The notes: generated by a model from the letters alone, not told the origin. DNA of 64,000 nt from Enterobacter ludwigii (GCA_023023105.1 CP083824.1:2170001-2234000), one strand, 5' to 3'. Counted from the stretch's first letter, positions 1-9,256 are shown. A program made the numbers and translations.

Positions 1-1177
1 TGAAAAAGGCCAGGCGAAATGCCTGTTTATTTCTTCGTCTCAGGTTCCATAGCCCACGCAAATCAATTAATGACCACGACGCATACATTAGAACAATGCC
101 TAAGGCAGAGACCGGAATAAATTGTAAGGGTTGGGTGAAAAAGAGTAATACGACTCCAATGATTAAGGCTGCGACAATGGATACCAGCTGACTTTTTCCT
201 CCAGTGGAATCATTAACCGCGGTCCGGGAATCGGCCCCACTAATAGCAAACCCCTGAGATAACCCCGACATGATATTCGCAATACCCAGCGCTCTGAACT
301 CTGCATCAGCATTAATTTCATAGCCATTTTTCGCGGCAAAACTGCGGGCGGTCAGCATCAGACTGACAAAACTAACCAAAGCCAGGTTCAGCGCCGGGAT
401 CACTAAATCACGCATCGGGCCCGGCTGGAACGCCACCCAGTTAACGACCGGTAAACCGGGCTGGAAGCCTTCCCCCCCAATAGTGGCAATACCATACTGT
501 TGCGCAGATGTCCCCCATACCAGAAACGTCGTAATCACGATGGCAATCAACGGTGCGGGCCAGTGGCTGCGAAACGTTTTGATCGCCATTAAAATCGCTA
601 ACGTTAAAATGGATATTCCTAAGGTTAATAAATGGCTGTCTGAAATTCGGCCCGGTAAGGCAAGAATTTTCTCAATAACCTGCGCTTCATCAAGCTTGAT
701 CCCGAAAACCTTGCCTAATTGCCCGACAATAATCGTCACGGCTACGCCATTAAGCAGGCCAGTCAGAATAGGGTGAGAAAGCAGATCGGCAAGGGCACCC
801 AGGCGAAATTTACTGGCAAGCAGACACCATCCGCCCATCATCAATGTCATGACGATCGTCAGTTGCCAGTGCAGTTCGGGATTTCCGGCAGAAAGAGGAA
901 ACACGACGGCGGCAATCACCGCGCAGGTCGTTGCGTCGGGGCCAACAATAAGCTGACGTGAAGAGCCAAACAGCGCATAGGCTATCATCGGTAAAACACA
1001 TGAATACAGACCTACGATAGCCCCAACACCCGCCAACTCAGCATAAGCAATAGCAACGGGCAGTGCTACAGCCGCAACGGATAACCCGGCTTTAACATCA
1101 TGTTTTAGCCAGCTTTTATCGTAGGCTAATAAATTTTGTAACCCTGGCATGTAGTTTAATAAAAATTTTCCGAACAC
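1..1177 (-). CDS. SulP-family anion transporter (3' end outside window)
   Basis: I read an open frame from a GTG at 1177 that runs off the left edge (at least 392 codons). The start is preceded by GGAG six bases upstream. The product begins with a short cytoplasmic segment (FLLNYMPGLQNLLAYDKSWL) followed by hydrophobic helices. Recognisable SulP features include AVALPVAIAYAELAGV, GLYSC..P, the GPDATTC stretch and the SGADSRTAVNDSTGGKSQ motif late in the membrane domain. SulP proteins move sulfate, bicarbonate or other anions across the inner membrane. The C-terminal STAS domain, if present, lies outside the window, so substrate cannot be judged. Confidence 0.85.
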   Translation of the reverse strand, partial: MFGKFLLNYMPGLQNLLAYDKSWLKHDVKAGLSVAAVALPVAIAYAELAGVGAIVGLYSCVLPMIAYALFGSSRQLIVGPDATTCAVIAAVVFPLSAGNPELHWQLTIVMTLMMGGWCLLASKFRLGALADLLSHPILTGLLNGVAVTIIVGQLGKVFGIKLDEAQVIEKILALPGRISDSHLLTLGISILTLAILMAIKTFRSHWPAPLIAIVITTFLVWGTSAQQYGIATIGGEGFQPGLPVVNWVAFQPGPMRDLVIPALNLALVSFVSLMLTARSFAAKNGYEINADAEFRALGIANIMSGLSQGFAISGADSRTAVNDSTGGKSQLVSIVAALIIGVVLLFFTQPLQFIPVSALGIVLMYASWSLIDLRGLWNLRRRNKQAFRLAFF

Positions 1178-1297
1178 GTTTTTCTCCGGATATTGATCTT
1201 ACCTACGTAATGATGGCACGCTTCTAAATAAAATTTTTGTTTTAAAATGGTTCCAGGCTTTGCCGGCATTGGCAGTTGTTACTCTCAGGAGCGCGAT

Positions 1298-1780
1298 ATG
1301 ACCACCTTTTATCAATTTTCTGCTACCAGTCTGCGCGGCCAGGTTATCTCAATGGCTGACTATGCTGGCAAACTGGTTTTGGTGGTGAACACTGCCAGTC
1401 AGTGTGGATTCACGCCACAATACTCTGGCCTTGAAGCGCTCTACAAGAAGTATGCTGGCCATGGGTTTGTGGTGCTGGGTTTCCCCTGCAACCAGTTTGG
1501 TAAGCAGGAACCCGGTGGTGCTGATGAAATCGAGCAGACCTGTTATATCAACTACGGTGTGAGCTTCCCGATGTTCGAGAAAGTAGAGGTCAACGGCAAT
1601 GCCGCGCACCCGGTGTTTCGTTACCTGAAAAATGAATTGCCCGGGGTGCTGGGGGGACGGATCAAGTGGAATTTCACGAAGTTCCTGATAGGTCGCGACG
1701 GTACACCGCTTAAGCGTTTTGCACCGTTCACGACGCCGGAGAAAATGGAAGCCTCCATCCTCGCCGCACTCAAGATCTGA
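1298..1780 (+). CDS. Glutathione peroxidase family protein (Cys type)
   Basis: 160-residue thiol peroxidase that reduces peroxides in the cytoplasm, probably with thioredoxin or glutathione. NTASQCGFTPQYSGLEALY carries the catalytic Cys36 in place of selenocysteine. GFPCNQFGKQEPG carries the second Cys64, and KWNFTKFL holds the conserved Trp and Asn. Length matches the family. An in-frame GTG further upstream (1247) is possible, but the ATG at 1298 has CAGGAG seven bases before it and gives the family N-terminus. It is related to E. coli BtuE. It is divergent from the SulP gene, with about 120 bp between them. Confidence 0.9.
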   Translation: MTTFYQFSATSLRGQVISMADYAGKLVLVVNTASQCGFTPQYSGLEALYKKYAGHGFVVLGFPCNQFGKQEPGGADEIEQTCYINYGVSFPMFEKVEVNGNAAHPVFRYLKNELPGVLGGRIKWNFTKFLIGRDGTPLKRFAPFTTPEKMEASILAALKI

Positions 1781-1950
1781 GTGTTCCCGTTATTCGAGAT
1801 ATTTGCTTCTGGCGTACTTTCGGCAAACGGCAGGTAGTATGACCGCCCGTTGACAGGGGGGGCGTATACAATACCGCAAGGGATAAACTGATTGAAGCCG
1901 TCGCGTATAATCACTTATTCTTTGTCGTTTAAACATGCAGGAGATGCGTC

Positions 1951-2607
1951 ATGATCGGCGAAACGCGCGGGCGGGGAAGACCACGAAAAACAGAAAGCAC
2001 CTATGCAGATACCCGTAATGATCTGATCCGCAGCGGACTTGAACTCCTGACGCAGAATGGTTTTCTTTCGACGGGAGTCGATGCCATTGTCAAAAATGCC
2101 AGTGTTCCAAAAGGCTCATTTTATTATTACTTCAAGAGCAAAGAGGAATACGTCCAGACCGTTCTGAGTGCTTACGACAGTTTCTTCGAGCACAAACTAA
2201 AAAAACATCTGCATGCGTCATCCTGCGCACCCATGCTACGCCTGGAAAATTTTATACACGATGCCTGCGACGGGATTAAAAAGTACAATTTCACCCGGGG
2301 CTGCCTGGTTGGAAATATGATGCAGGAAAGTCCGGGGCTTCCACCCTCCTTTATTAAACAGCTACAGGATATTCTTGAAAGCTGGCAAGCGCTTGTGGCG
2401 ACCTGTTTGTCCGATGCATTATCTTCCGGTGAAATATGCTCTGATATGAATGACAAACAACTGGCCGCTATTTTCTGGAGTGGTTGGGAGGGGGCTGTAA
2501 TGCGTGCCAAACTTTATTGTTCCACCCAACCTGTGTACGACTTCTGGAGCTACTTCAAAACGTCTGTACGCTATCAACCATCGCAGGATGTGGCACCTGA
2601 ACAGTAA
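1951..2607 (+). CDS. acuR: TetR-family regulator, AcuR type
   Basis: 218-residue one-component regulator. The N-terminus is a basic RGRPRK arm followed by a TetR helix-turn-helix (about residues 22-68, with VDAIVKNASVPKGSFYYYF as the recognition end). The ligand-binding half contains NFTRGCLVGNMMQE, which is typical of the AcuR/NemR-like branch. AcuR of Rhodobacter represses the acrylate-utilisation genes and releases DNA on binding acryloyl-type electrophiles. The adjacent convergent gene encodes an AcuI-type reductase, which supports the assignment. ATG is preceded by GCAGGAGATGCGTC. The exact ligand is inferred, not seen. Confidence 0.8.
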   Translation: MIGETRGRGRPRKTESTYADTRNDLIRSGLELLTQNGFLSTGVDAIVKNASVPKGSFYYYFKSKEEYVQTVLSAYDSFFEHKLKKHLHASSCAPMLRLENFIHDACDGIKKYNFTRGCLVGNMMQESPGLPPSFIKQLQDILESWQALVATCLSDALSSGEICSDMNDKQLAAIFWSGWEGAVMRAKLYCSTQPVYDFWSYFKTSVRYQPSQDVAPEQ

Positions 2608-2614
2608 AAAGAGA

Positions 2615-2632
2615 GGGGCTGACAGCAGCCCC
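2615..2632. terminator. Hairpin between convergent acuR and acuI
   Basis: GGGGCTG and CAGCCCC form a perfect 7-bp stem with an ACAG loop, placed between the two convergent stops. Read on the minus strand it is followed by TCTCTTTTT, so it is best as the acuI terminator. Confidence 0.65.
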
Positions 2633-2657
2633 TTAAGAGAACGATAATCCTGTCGCT

Positions 2658-3641
2658 TTAGCTACATTTAATCACTGCCCGGCCACGAATGCCGCCGCTA
2701 AGAAGTGCTTCGGCCACCGAGATGGCCTCACTGAGCGGATATACGCTGGTCAGGCTATCCAGTCTGGATTCTGGTAAATACGTAATTGCCTGCTGCCAGA
2801 TCGCCGCTCTTTTCTCTTTCGGGAACATGACACTGTCAATTCCTTTCAGCGTAACGCCACGCAGAATAAACGGGGCCACATTACCCATCATATCCATACC
2901 CTGGGCCATGCCACAGGCCGCAACAATACTACCATAGCGAACTCCGGCGCAGGCATTACAGAGCGTGTGACTGCCCACCGTATCAATCGCGGCAGCCCAG
3001 CGTTCTTTCTGCAACGGTTTGCCTGGGCTGGAAAGCTCAGTGCGATTAATAATCTCATTGACCCCGACCGTTTTATAAAGCCATTCGGATTCTTGCGGAC
3101 GACCGGTAGACGCGGTGACCTGGAAGCCCATTGACGCCAGGATCATGGCCGCAATACTTCCGACGCCTCCGCTGGCTCCGGTAACAAGTACCGAGCCATC
3201 TTCAGGCTTAACACCGTGGTTCAGCAGGGCGTCAACACACAGCATCGCGGTAAAGCCTGCAGTTCCGATGGCCATGACGTGTTTACTGTTTGCGCCAGCC
3301 GGAAGCGGCGTCAGCCAGTCGCCTTTTACCCGTGCCTTTTCGGACAACCCGCCCCAGTGTTTTTCCCCTACACCCCAGCCGGTGAGGAGAACCTGATCAC
3401 CGACCTGATATTCCGGATGCGAACTGGCGGACACAGTGCCAGCAAAATCGATGCCCGGCACCATCGGGAACTGACGGACGATAGGACCCCGCCCGGTGAT
3501 AGCCAGGGCATCTTTGTAATTGATGGAAGAGTAGTCAATGTTGACAGTGACATCCCCGTCAGGCAGATCGCTTTCAGCTGTCTCAACAAATTGCGCAGAG
3601 TAATGGTCTTCTTTCTTGTTGATTAATAATGAGTTAAACAT
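2658..3641 (-). CDS. acuI: Acryloyl-CoA reductase-like MDR oxidoreductase (AcuI/YhdH family)
   Basis: 327-residue medium-chain dehydrogenase/reductase of the zinc-free quinone-oxidoreductase type. It has the N-terminal GroES-like fold (SSINYKDALAITGRGP, VPGIDFAGTV) and a Rossmann domain with VTGASGGVGSIAAMIL. The family member AcuI (E. coli YhdH) reduces toxic acryloyl-CoA to propionyl-CoA with NADPH in the cytosol. ATG at 3641 has GAGG six bases upstream. The convergent acuR-type regulator and a quasi-palindrome in the promoter (3699-3713) suggest electrophile-induced expression. Confidence 0.85.
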   Translation of the reverse strand: MFNSLLINKKEDHYSAQFVETAESDLPDGDVTVNIDYSSINYKDALAITGRGPIVRQFPMVPGIDFAGTVSASSHPEYQVGDQVLLTGWGVGEKHWGGLSEKARVKGDWLTPLPAGANSKHVMAIGTAGFTAMLCVDALLNHGVKPEDGSVLVTGASGGVGSIAAMILASMGFQVTASTGRPQESEWLYKTVGVNEIINRTELSSPGKPLQKERWAAAIDTVGSHTLCNACAGVRYGSIVAACGMAQGMDMMGNVAPFILRGVTLKGIDSVMFPKEKRAAIWQQAITYLPESRLDSLTSVYPLSEAISVAEALLSGGIRGRAVIKCS

Positions 3642-3960
3642 TTTTACCTCGTAAGTTTGGTTGTATGGCTACCCTTAAACAGCAGTATAATTTCAATATT
3701 GACCGATCGTCTAATAATCAGTGCTACTATCCCAGCGTTTTAGCAATATTCAAGAATTGTTTGTTAATTCATCGCATTATCGGGTGAGCTTTTGATTCGA
3801 ATCAAAATGAGGAGCTGAATGCAGATTATGTATGCTCGTTTCAGACGTGAACCGGGAAATAAAACACACGTCAGACTCTGTTCAAATAGCGTTGGGGATA
3901 ATCAGCGGGGCGGTTATCGGGCCAAACCCGCCGGCCTTTGCCAGCGGGGGAACTGGATCC
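3642..3960. other. Intergenic region, acuI promoter and no convincing gene
   Basis: 319 bases between the acuI start and the stop of the beta-ketoacyl synthase. It holds the acuI promoter and operator candidate at its left end. Short frames here lack ribosome sites or recognisable domains. The right part is G+C-rich sequence downstream of the synthase with no clear terminator. Confidence 0.6.
3699..3713. promoter_or_regulatory. Candidate AcuR operator upstream of acuI
   Basis: TTGAC-CGATC-GTCTA is a near-palindrome (4 of 5 arm positions) about 60 bases upstream of the acuI start. It overlaps the region where a minus-strand promoter with a TATACT -10 would lie. TetR-type operators often have GAC/GTC half sites. 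This is an inference from position and symmetry. Confidence 0.4.
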
Positions 3961-5235
3961 TTACTCCCAGCGTTTCAACAGCAGGCTAGCGTTGACGCCA
4001 CCAAAGCCAAAACCGTTCGACAGCGCGTAGTTCATCTTCTGAGGACGAGCCGACAGCGCAACCAGGTTCAGGCCTTCCGCGTCTTCATCGGGGTGAGACA
4101 GGTTCAGCGTCGGCGGCACTATCTGGTCACGCAACGCCTGAATAGTGAAGATGGCCTCAATTCCGCCGGCTGCACCTAACAGATGACCGGTTGCTGATTT
4201 TGTGGACGTAATAGCAACGGGATGCGTGCCAAACAGGCTTTTAATCGCTGCCAGTTCACCTTTGTCTCCTACCTGAGTCGAAGTGGCGTGGGCATTGATA
4301 TGGTCAATCTCTTCTACTGAGACACCCGCCTGACGAATGGCCATTTCCATGGCACGACGTGCGCCGTTACCGTCTTCCGGACCCGCTGTCAGGTGATACG
4401 CATCTGCGCTGGTGCCGTAGCCTACCAACTCTGCCAGCGGCGTGGCGCCACGTGCCAGTGCGTGCTCCAGCGACTCAATCACGATAAGCCCGGCACCTTC
4501 TCCCATCACAAAACCATCGCGGTCACGGTCAAAGGGGCGAGAAGCCGCTTCCGGCTGGTCATTGGATGCGGTGGAGAGTGCTCTTGCTGCGGCAAACCCG
4601 GCAAGGCTAACGCGATGAATCGCCGCTTCTGAACCGCCACAGAGGGCGATATCGGCCTCGCCGCTGCGGATCATTCGTGCAGCATCGCCAATGGCCTGCG
4701 CTCCTGCCGCACAGGCGGTGACCGGCGCGCCGATGGGACCACGAAAACCGTGAGCAATAGACACATGTCCGGCTGCGAGATTGGCAAGAAAAGAGGGGAT
4801 GGTGAACGGAGACAGGCGACGCGGCCCGCGCTCATCCGTCGTATGTACCGCATTGGCGATCTCGCTGAACCCGCCGATCCCAGTCGCGATGACCGTTGCA
4901 GTACGATCTTGTTCTGTCGTTGATGCAGGCGACCACCCGGCCTGCGTCAGCGCTTCACGCGCGGCAACCAGCGCAAATTCGATAAAGCGATCCATCTTTT
5001 TACGTTCTTTGGCCGGAATGGTTGTCAACGGATCGAAGCCGTGCAGCGGGTCGTTCTCAACGGACGGAACCTGTCCAGCGACTTTGCAGGGAATATCGTC
5101 GACCAACTTCTCGCTAAGCTTTGTAATACCTGACTTTCCTGCCAGCAGCGACTGCCAGACGTGTTGTACACCGCAGCCCAGTGGGCTGACAATCCCCATC
5201 CCGGTTACAACAATGCGTTTAGCTGAAACACCCAT
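3961..5235 (-). CDS. Orphan beta-ketoacyl-ACP synthase II (FabF-like)
   Basis: 424-residue condensing enzyme of the thiolase fold. The catalytic triad of KAS I/II is intact: Cys175 in TACAAGAQ, His316 in NAHATST and His351 in KSATGHLLGAAGG. FGFGGVNASL closes the C-terminus. It would extend acyl-ACP by decarboxylative condensation with malonyl-ACP. The usual housekeeping fabF lies among other fab genes; here there is no acyl carrier protein, KR or DH gene, so this is a second copy. The ATG at 5235 has AGGAG eight bases before it; a TTG two codons upstream is less likely. It follows the HxlR gene by about 125 bp on the same strand. Confidence 0.9.
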   Translation of the reverse strand: MGVSAKRIVVTGMGIVSPLGCGVQHVWQSLLAGKSGITKLSEKLVDDIPCKVAGQVPSVENDPLHGFDPLTTIPAKERKKMDRFIEFALVAAREALTQAGWSPASTTEQDRTATVIATGIGGFSEIANAVHTTDERGPRRLSPFTIPSFLANLAAGHVSIAHGFRGPIGAPVTACAAGAQAIGDAARMIRSGEADIALCGGSEAAIHRVSLAGFAAARALSTASNDQPEAASRPFDRDRDGFVMGEGAGLIVIESLEHALARGATPLAELVGYGTSADAYHLTAGPEDGNGARRAMEMAIRQAGVSVEEIDHINAHATSTQVGDKGELAAIKSLFGTHPVAITSTKSATGHLLGAAGGIEAIFTIQALRDQIVPPTLNLSHPDEDAEGLNLVALSARPQKMNYALSNGFGFGGVNASLLLKRWE

Positions 5236-5362
5236 AAACAACTCTCCTGTATGAGTAATGTGCCGGCGACTTTTTCAGCAATGAAACCAGCAGCGCGACA
5301 ATCAAAAAACCGATCATGATGAGGTCAATTACTTCGGGAAATACCTTGCTTCGTTCCTCCCG

Positions 5363-5923
5363 CTAATTCAGGTCGGATTCATGGCTGGCATCTCTGTAAG
5401 GTTCGGGTTGGAATTTTTGCGCGCTATCGCCTTCGCGTTTGCGCAGCAGATATTCGTGGCGGTATTTCATCATCGGTGAGGCCGCGGGTCCCGGTACCAT
5501 GGTGTATTTGCCCGTAACAATCTCCTCACCGGTTGCTTTATCGACCAGGATCGGCTCCACAGAACGCTGGGTTTCACTTTCCACCAATTGCATCTGACGG
5601 CCTTCGGGTGAAAAGTGGCGGCTTCCCCATTCCGCGATCGCCAGCAGAACCATGCGAAAATCGCGTCCGCTTTGTGTGAGGTGATATTCGTAGCGCGGTG
5701 GTGAACTGCTGTAGCAAATCTTCTCCAGTAATCCGTCATCTACCAGCGACTTAAGACGGCGCGAAAGAATATTGGGCGCGACGTTACTGCTTTTCTGAAA
5801 CTCGTCAAAGCGGGTAAAACCCGAAGCGGCGTCGCGCAGGATCATGATGCTCCAGCTGTCACCAATACGGCCAAGACTACGGGCAATGGGGCAGGGAGCG
5901 TGGCAAAGCAGTTCATTTTTCAT
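5363..5923 (-). CDS. HxlR-family winged-helix regulator
   Basis: 186 residues from ATG 5923, which has AGG about eight bases upstream. A longer in-frame start at 5980 is possible. The HxlR signature is near the N-terminus: CHAPCPIARSLGRIGDSWS, then LRDAASGFTRFDEFQ and the recognition region NILSRRLKSLVDDGLLEK with the wing YEYHLTQSGRDF. HxlR proteins are small DNA-binding sensors, often of aldehydes or quinones. The C-terminal 80 residues extend past the usual HTH domain and match no domain I know. It lies upstream of, and co-directional with, the orphan KAS II gene, a likely target. Confidence 0.85.
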   Translation of the reverse strand: MKNELLCHAPCPIARSLGRIGDSWSIMILRDAASGFTRFDEFQKSSNVAPNILSRRLKSLVDDGLLEKICYSSSPPRYEYHLTQSGRDFRMVLLAIAEWGSRHFSPEGRQMQLVESETQRSVEPILVDKATGEEIVTGKYTMVPGPAASPMMKYRHEYLLRKREGDSAQKFQPEPYRDASHESDLN

Positions 5924-6052
5924 GGGCTGACCTGGATGAATAGGTGGCTTTCGCAAGCAAATTGGCATAGTAACTATCAAAATGCAAGTTACTTAAGAAT
6001 CAATCTGAATGTTGCATCCAGTTTCAGCACACAGATAAAAACAGATGAAATG

Positions 6053-7261
6053 CTAGTCAGTGATGGGGTGGTCAGCCTGGATAAGACGTTTAGCCAGTTT
6101 CTTTTGCAGAATAACAATAATAAAGGGGGAAACTGATGCGAAAATTGCAGATGCTGCCAGCAACGTGTTGATATTTCGTGGTGCCATGACGTACCCTGGT
6201 AACAGGTAAGCAGAGAGGAAAAATGCGACTGTTGTAGTCAAATACATTATTGATGTCTGTAATGAAGCGAACCCGGCTCGTTGTTTGTCATCAGGAAACT
6301 GAATCGTCACCACCGAAGTCGAAACCAGACGGCTGTAAGATGCGCCAAGGAATAAAGTAATGAACAGAGCCGGATGCGGATAACCCAGGATGGGTATGAG
6401 TAAACTCAGGATAAAGACGATGGTTGACCCTGAGGCCAAAATCAAAGCAGATATACGGGAAGCTAACGCGCCAGTCATTTTTGTAGACAGATACCCACTC
6501 ATCCCTCCAACGAAGAACAGCCAGGGTAACAGGTCCTGCGAAGCGCTCAATTGCTGTGTCATTACCGGCACCAGAACGGGAATGACCAACATCGAACTAA
6601 ACTGTACAAGTGCATTACTGGAAGCAAACAGTAAAGTATCAGCGTCGAGAGTGAGTGTGTGGGGGGGCTCGAAAGAAACGGGATCCTGAGGGATGATGGA
6701 AACAATCAGCGGCAATGCCAACAAACACAGTGCACTGATTAACCACAAAGCGATATGCCAGCCATAATGAGTACACAAAAATAATATCGTGGGCATTCCT
6801 GCAATGCTGACTATCGAAAATGATGCAATCACCGTCGCCAACATTTTCCCCCGCAAGTTAGTTGGTGCGTGGTTTATCAATATACTGATACCCACCCCCA
6901 TTGTCGTTCCTCCGACTAATCCTGCGCAGAATCGTAATATCAGCAGAATGCTAAAATGGGAGATAAATGTAGTCAAAAGTGTCACCAGGCCTAGTAATGC
7001 CATATTGGCAATTAAAAAACGTTTCCTGTTGAAGTGACCTATCCAGTAAAAGGCGATAATCCCAGACAGCACGGCTGCAGCTGTGTACATGCCGGATACA
7101 TAGCCAGAGTATGATACGGGGACAGCGAAATCAGCGGCCATAAAAGCAAAAACAGGGTTGAACATCATATATTCCAGCGCATTATTGAACTGGATAAAAG
7201 CCATTACAATCGCTATTCGTATAAGGGTTTTATGATTAAACATTGTGTTGACCAGTGGCAT
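6053..7261 (-). CDS. MFS transporter
   Basis: 402-residue polytopic inner-membrane protein with about 12 hydrophobic segments. It has a charged loop GHFNRKRF after the second helix and LRFCAGLVGGTTMGVG in the fourth, as in drug:H+ antiporter-type major facilitator proteins. It is probably a proton-driven exporter; substrate is unknown. The ATG at 7261 is chosen over an upstream TTG. The LysR gene starts divergently about 100 bp away and is the obvious regulator. Confidence 0.85.
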   Translation of the reverse strand: MPLVNTMFNHKTLIRIAIVMAFIQFNNALEYMMFNPVFAFMAADFAVPVSYSGYVSGMYTAAAVLSGIIAFYWIGHFNRKRFLIANMALLGLVTLLTTFISHFSILLILRFCAGLVGGTTMGVGISILINHAPTNLRGKMLATVIASFSIVSIAGMPTILFLCTHYGWHIALWLISALCLLALPLIVSIIPQDPVSFEPPHTLTLDADTLLFASSNALVQFSSMLVIPVLVPVMTQQLSASQDLLPWLFFVGGMSGYLSTKMTGALASRISALILASGSTIVFILSLLIPILGYPHPALFITLFLGASYSRLVSTSVVTIQFPDDKQRAGFASLQTSIMYLTTTVAFFLSAYLLPGYVMAPRNINTLLAASAIFASVSPFIIVILQKKLAKRLIQADHPITD

Positions 7262-7364
7262 AGCAAGCAACCTGTGGATGAAAGATACCCGAGTTTAACT
7301 ACTATCAATGCAGTTCATTAGATGGTAAAAATGGCACTTATTATTATCATTTTTGGGATAGTTG

Positions 7365-8276
7365 ATGCGTTCGGCTCTTGATTTTAATACCCTTAAAGTG
7401 TTCACGGCGGTGGTTGAAAGAGAAAGTTTTATTGGGGCCTCAAAGTTCCTTGAAATGCCTACATCTAATGTAAGTCGCTGTATTTCTCAGTTAGAAGACA
7501 AACTGAATCTTCAGCTTATTGAGCGCAGCACCCGACATATGAAACTTACTCAGGCGGGGCACTTACTCTATGCCCGGGCTAAGCCACTACTGGAGGCGCT
7601 TGAGCAAACTGAAACAGAATTAACGTTACGGCAAATGCAACTCAAGGGTCCATTACGCATTTGTATTCCGAATGAAATAGGTCCTGCATTGCTGGGCTCT
7701 GTTGTTGCCGATTTCGCTTGCCAGTATCCCGAGTTGGAAATAAGCTGCGTAACAAATTTGTCTGGTTTTGAATCCCTGCGAGATGATCTTGATTTAGCTG
7801 TTATCGTTAGCCGTGGTCAAATGGATGACTGTGACTACATAGCCCGTCATCTGGTGACTATCCCTTGCACTATTGTTGCAGCCCCCTCCGTTATTCAGCG
7901 TTATGGTACACCTTCTCGGATACAGCAATTTGAAGAGTTACCCTGTATTACAACGGTAAGTGCACTTAGAAGTGCTCCCTGGCAGTTTGTTAATAAAAAA
8001 GGGGGATTTGAAACCATTAAGGTTAAAGGTCATTACCGGGTAAACAGCGGAGAAATGGCAGGGCGAGCGGCGGTCGCAGGTGTCGGTTTTGCCATTCTTT
8101 CGAAACAAGCCTGTCAGCCATACATTAACAATGGACAGTTAATCGAAGTTGAGTTTGAACAATCGCCAGCGCCATTGCAATTGTTTGCACTTTATTCAGA
8201 ACGACGCTATTTGCCTGCTAAAACACGAGCGCTCATTGATTTCATGCAGCAGAAATTGAGCAAAAATCCTGAGTAA
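7365..8276 (+). CDS. LysR-family transcriptional regulator
   Basis: 303 residues. N-terminal HTH (FNTLKVFTAVVERESFIGAS through SRCISQLEDKLNLQLIERST, residues about 6-62), then a linker helix and a periplasmic-binding-like effector domain (PLRICIPNEIGPALLG to GVGFAILSKQA). It belongs to the CrgA-like group (RMQLKGPLRI, lack of extra domains). It is divergent from the MFS gene, the classic arrangement for a LysR activator and its target. A TTG codon directly before the ATG could also start translation. Confidence 0.88.
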   Translation: MRSALDFNTLKVFTAVVERESFIGASKFLEMPTSNVSRCISQLEDKLNLQLIERSTRHMKLTQAGHLLYARAKPLLEALEQTETELTLRQMQLKGPLRICIPNEIGPALLGSVVADFACQYPELEISCVTNLSGFESLRDDLDLAVIVSRGQMDDCDYIARHLVTIPCTIVAAPSVIQRYGTPSRIQQFEELPCITTVSALRSAPWQFVNKKGGFETIKVKGHYRVNSGEMAGRAAVAGVGFAILSKQACQPYINNGQLIEVEFEQSPAPLQLFALYSERRYLPAKTRALIDFMQQKLSKNPE

Positions 8277-8404
8277 CACAAGGTAATGTTGCATAGCCAA
8301 AGGGTTTAGCATCTTATTCGACTTGTTTGTCCATATTTGTCATATGGCGACAGCGAGTTTGTATGGCATAAGAGTGATTAACGAACATAAAAAGGAGTGA
8401 CATT

Positions 8405-8719
8405 ATGACGCTTTATGACCTTCGAGCCGAAGCAATTGCATTACCTGAGAGCTGGCACTCTACTGTATTAGGCCGCATTGGCACCGCAAATCTCAAAGTT
8501 TTACGCATGGATGAACGCTCAGTCATTGAAGAGGTACATGCGTACGACGAGGGGTTACTGGTTATTGATGGACGTCTGGAGCTGAGTGTGAAAGGAAACA
8601 AAATCTCTGTTACGTCCGGCCAGCTTTATGTCGCGAAAGCGGGTATTCCTCATACGGTAGAACCCGGCAGTTTTGGCACACTGGTTATCATTGATTTACC
8701 AGAAACGGACGTTGCTTGA
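8405..8719 (+). CDS. Small single-domain cupin protein
   Basis: 104 residues with one cupin barrel. The motif-1 region is VHAYDEGLLVIDGRLEL and motif 2 is GQLYVAKAGIPHTVEP, with one clear metal-type His in IPHTV. Motif 1 lacks the usual HxH pair, so a metal enzyme is doubtful; sugar or small-molecule binding is possible. AGGAG lies seven to eight bases before the ATG. It follows the LysR gene by about 130 bp on the same strand. Confidence 0.75.
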   Translation: MTLYDLRAEAIALPESWHSTVLGRIGTANLKVLRMDERSVIEEVHAYDEGLLVIDGRLELSVKGNKISVTSGQLYVAKAGIPHTVEPGSFGTLVIIDLPETDVA

Positions 8720-8812
8720 CGATAGTATGTCAGCTCAGTGCCAAAGGCGGACGTGGCTTTCCAGCGTTGATTGTCCTAAAAATTAATGACCCTATGTAAT
8801 CAGGACAATACT

Positions 8813-9169
8813 ATGCTCCTTGAGAAACTTAAACGTCTCGAATGCTCTCTTCATAATAACAAGCGGAACGATCGGAAATGGCTTGAACAGATACTTCATG
8901 AGGAATTTCGAGAGATAACGCGATCTGGCATGTTAGTTGATCGGGCAGAAACAATAGAGGCACTTTCTACTGAAGTTGGCGGTTCAATAATACACAGTGA
9001 CGAATTTAGACTTATCATCGTTAGAAATAATTTCGCAATATTGCATTATAGGACTTTTGATCCAGATGGTAGTAATGCCTCTCTTCGTTCTTCATGCTGG
9101 GAAATGAATGGAAATGGCCAATGGCAATTGGTATTCCATCAGGGAACGCCTGAGTCGAAGCGCGTTTAG
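8813..9169 (+). CDS. DUF4440 / NTF2-like small protein
   Basis: 118 residues from ATG 8813, preceded by AGGA; a further upstream TTG (8786) is less likely. The pattern LLEKLKRLECSLH, LEQILHEEFREITRSG, AETIEALST, AILHYRTF and SSCWEMNGNGQWQLVFHQGT is that of DUF4440 proteins, a cone-shaped NTF2 fold. Family members are cytosolic and mostly of unknown function. No catalytic residue can be named. Confidence 0.7.
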   Translation: MLLEKLKRLECSLHNNKRNDRKWLEQILHEEFREITRSGMLVDRAETIEALSTEVGGSIIHSDEFRLIIVRNNFAILHYRTFDPDGSNASLRSSCWEMNGNGQWQLVFHQGTPESKRV

Positions 9170-9256
9170 ATCCAGGTTGCAACGTCCGCTCCTCGCTCAA
9201 AGAATACCCCCACATTTACTCATGCAGGTCTGCTTCGTGCCGGACGCGGACACCGT

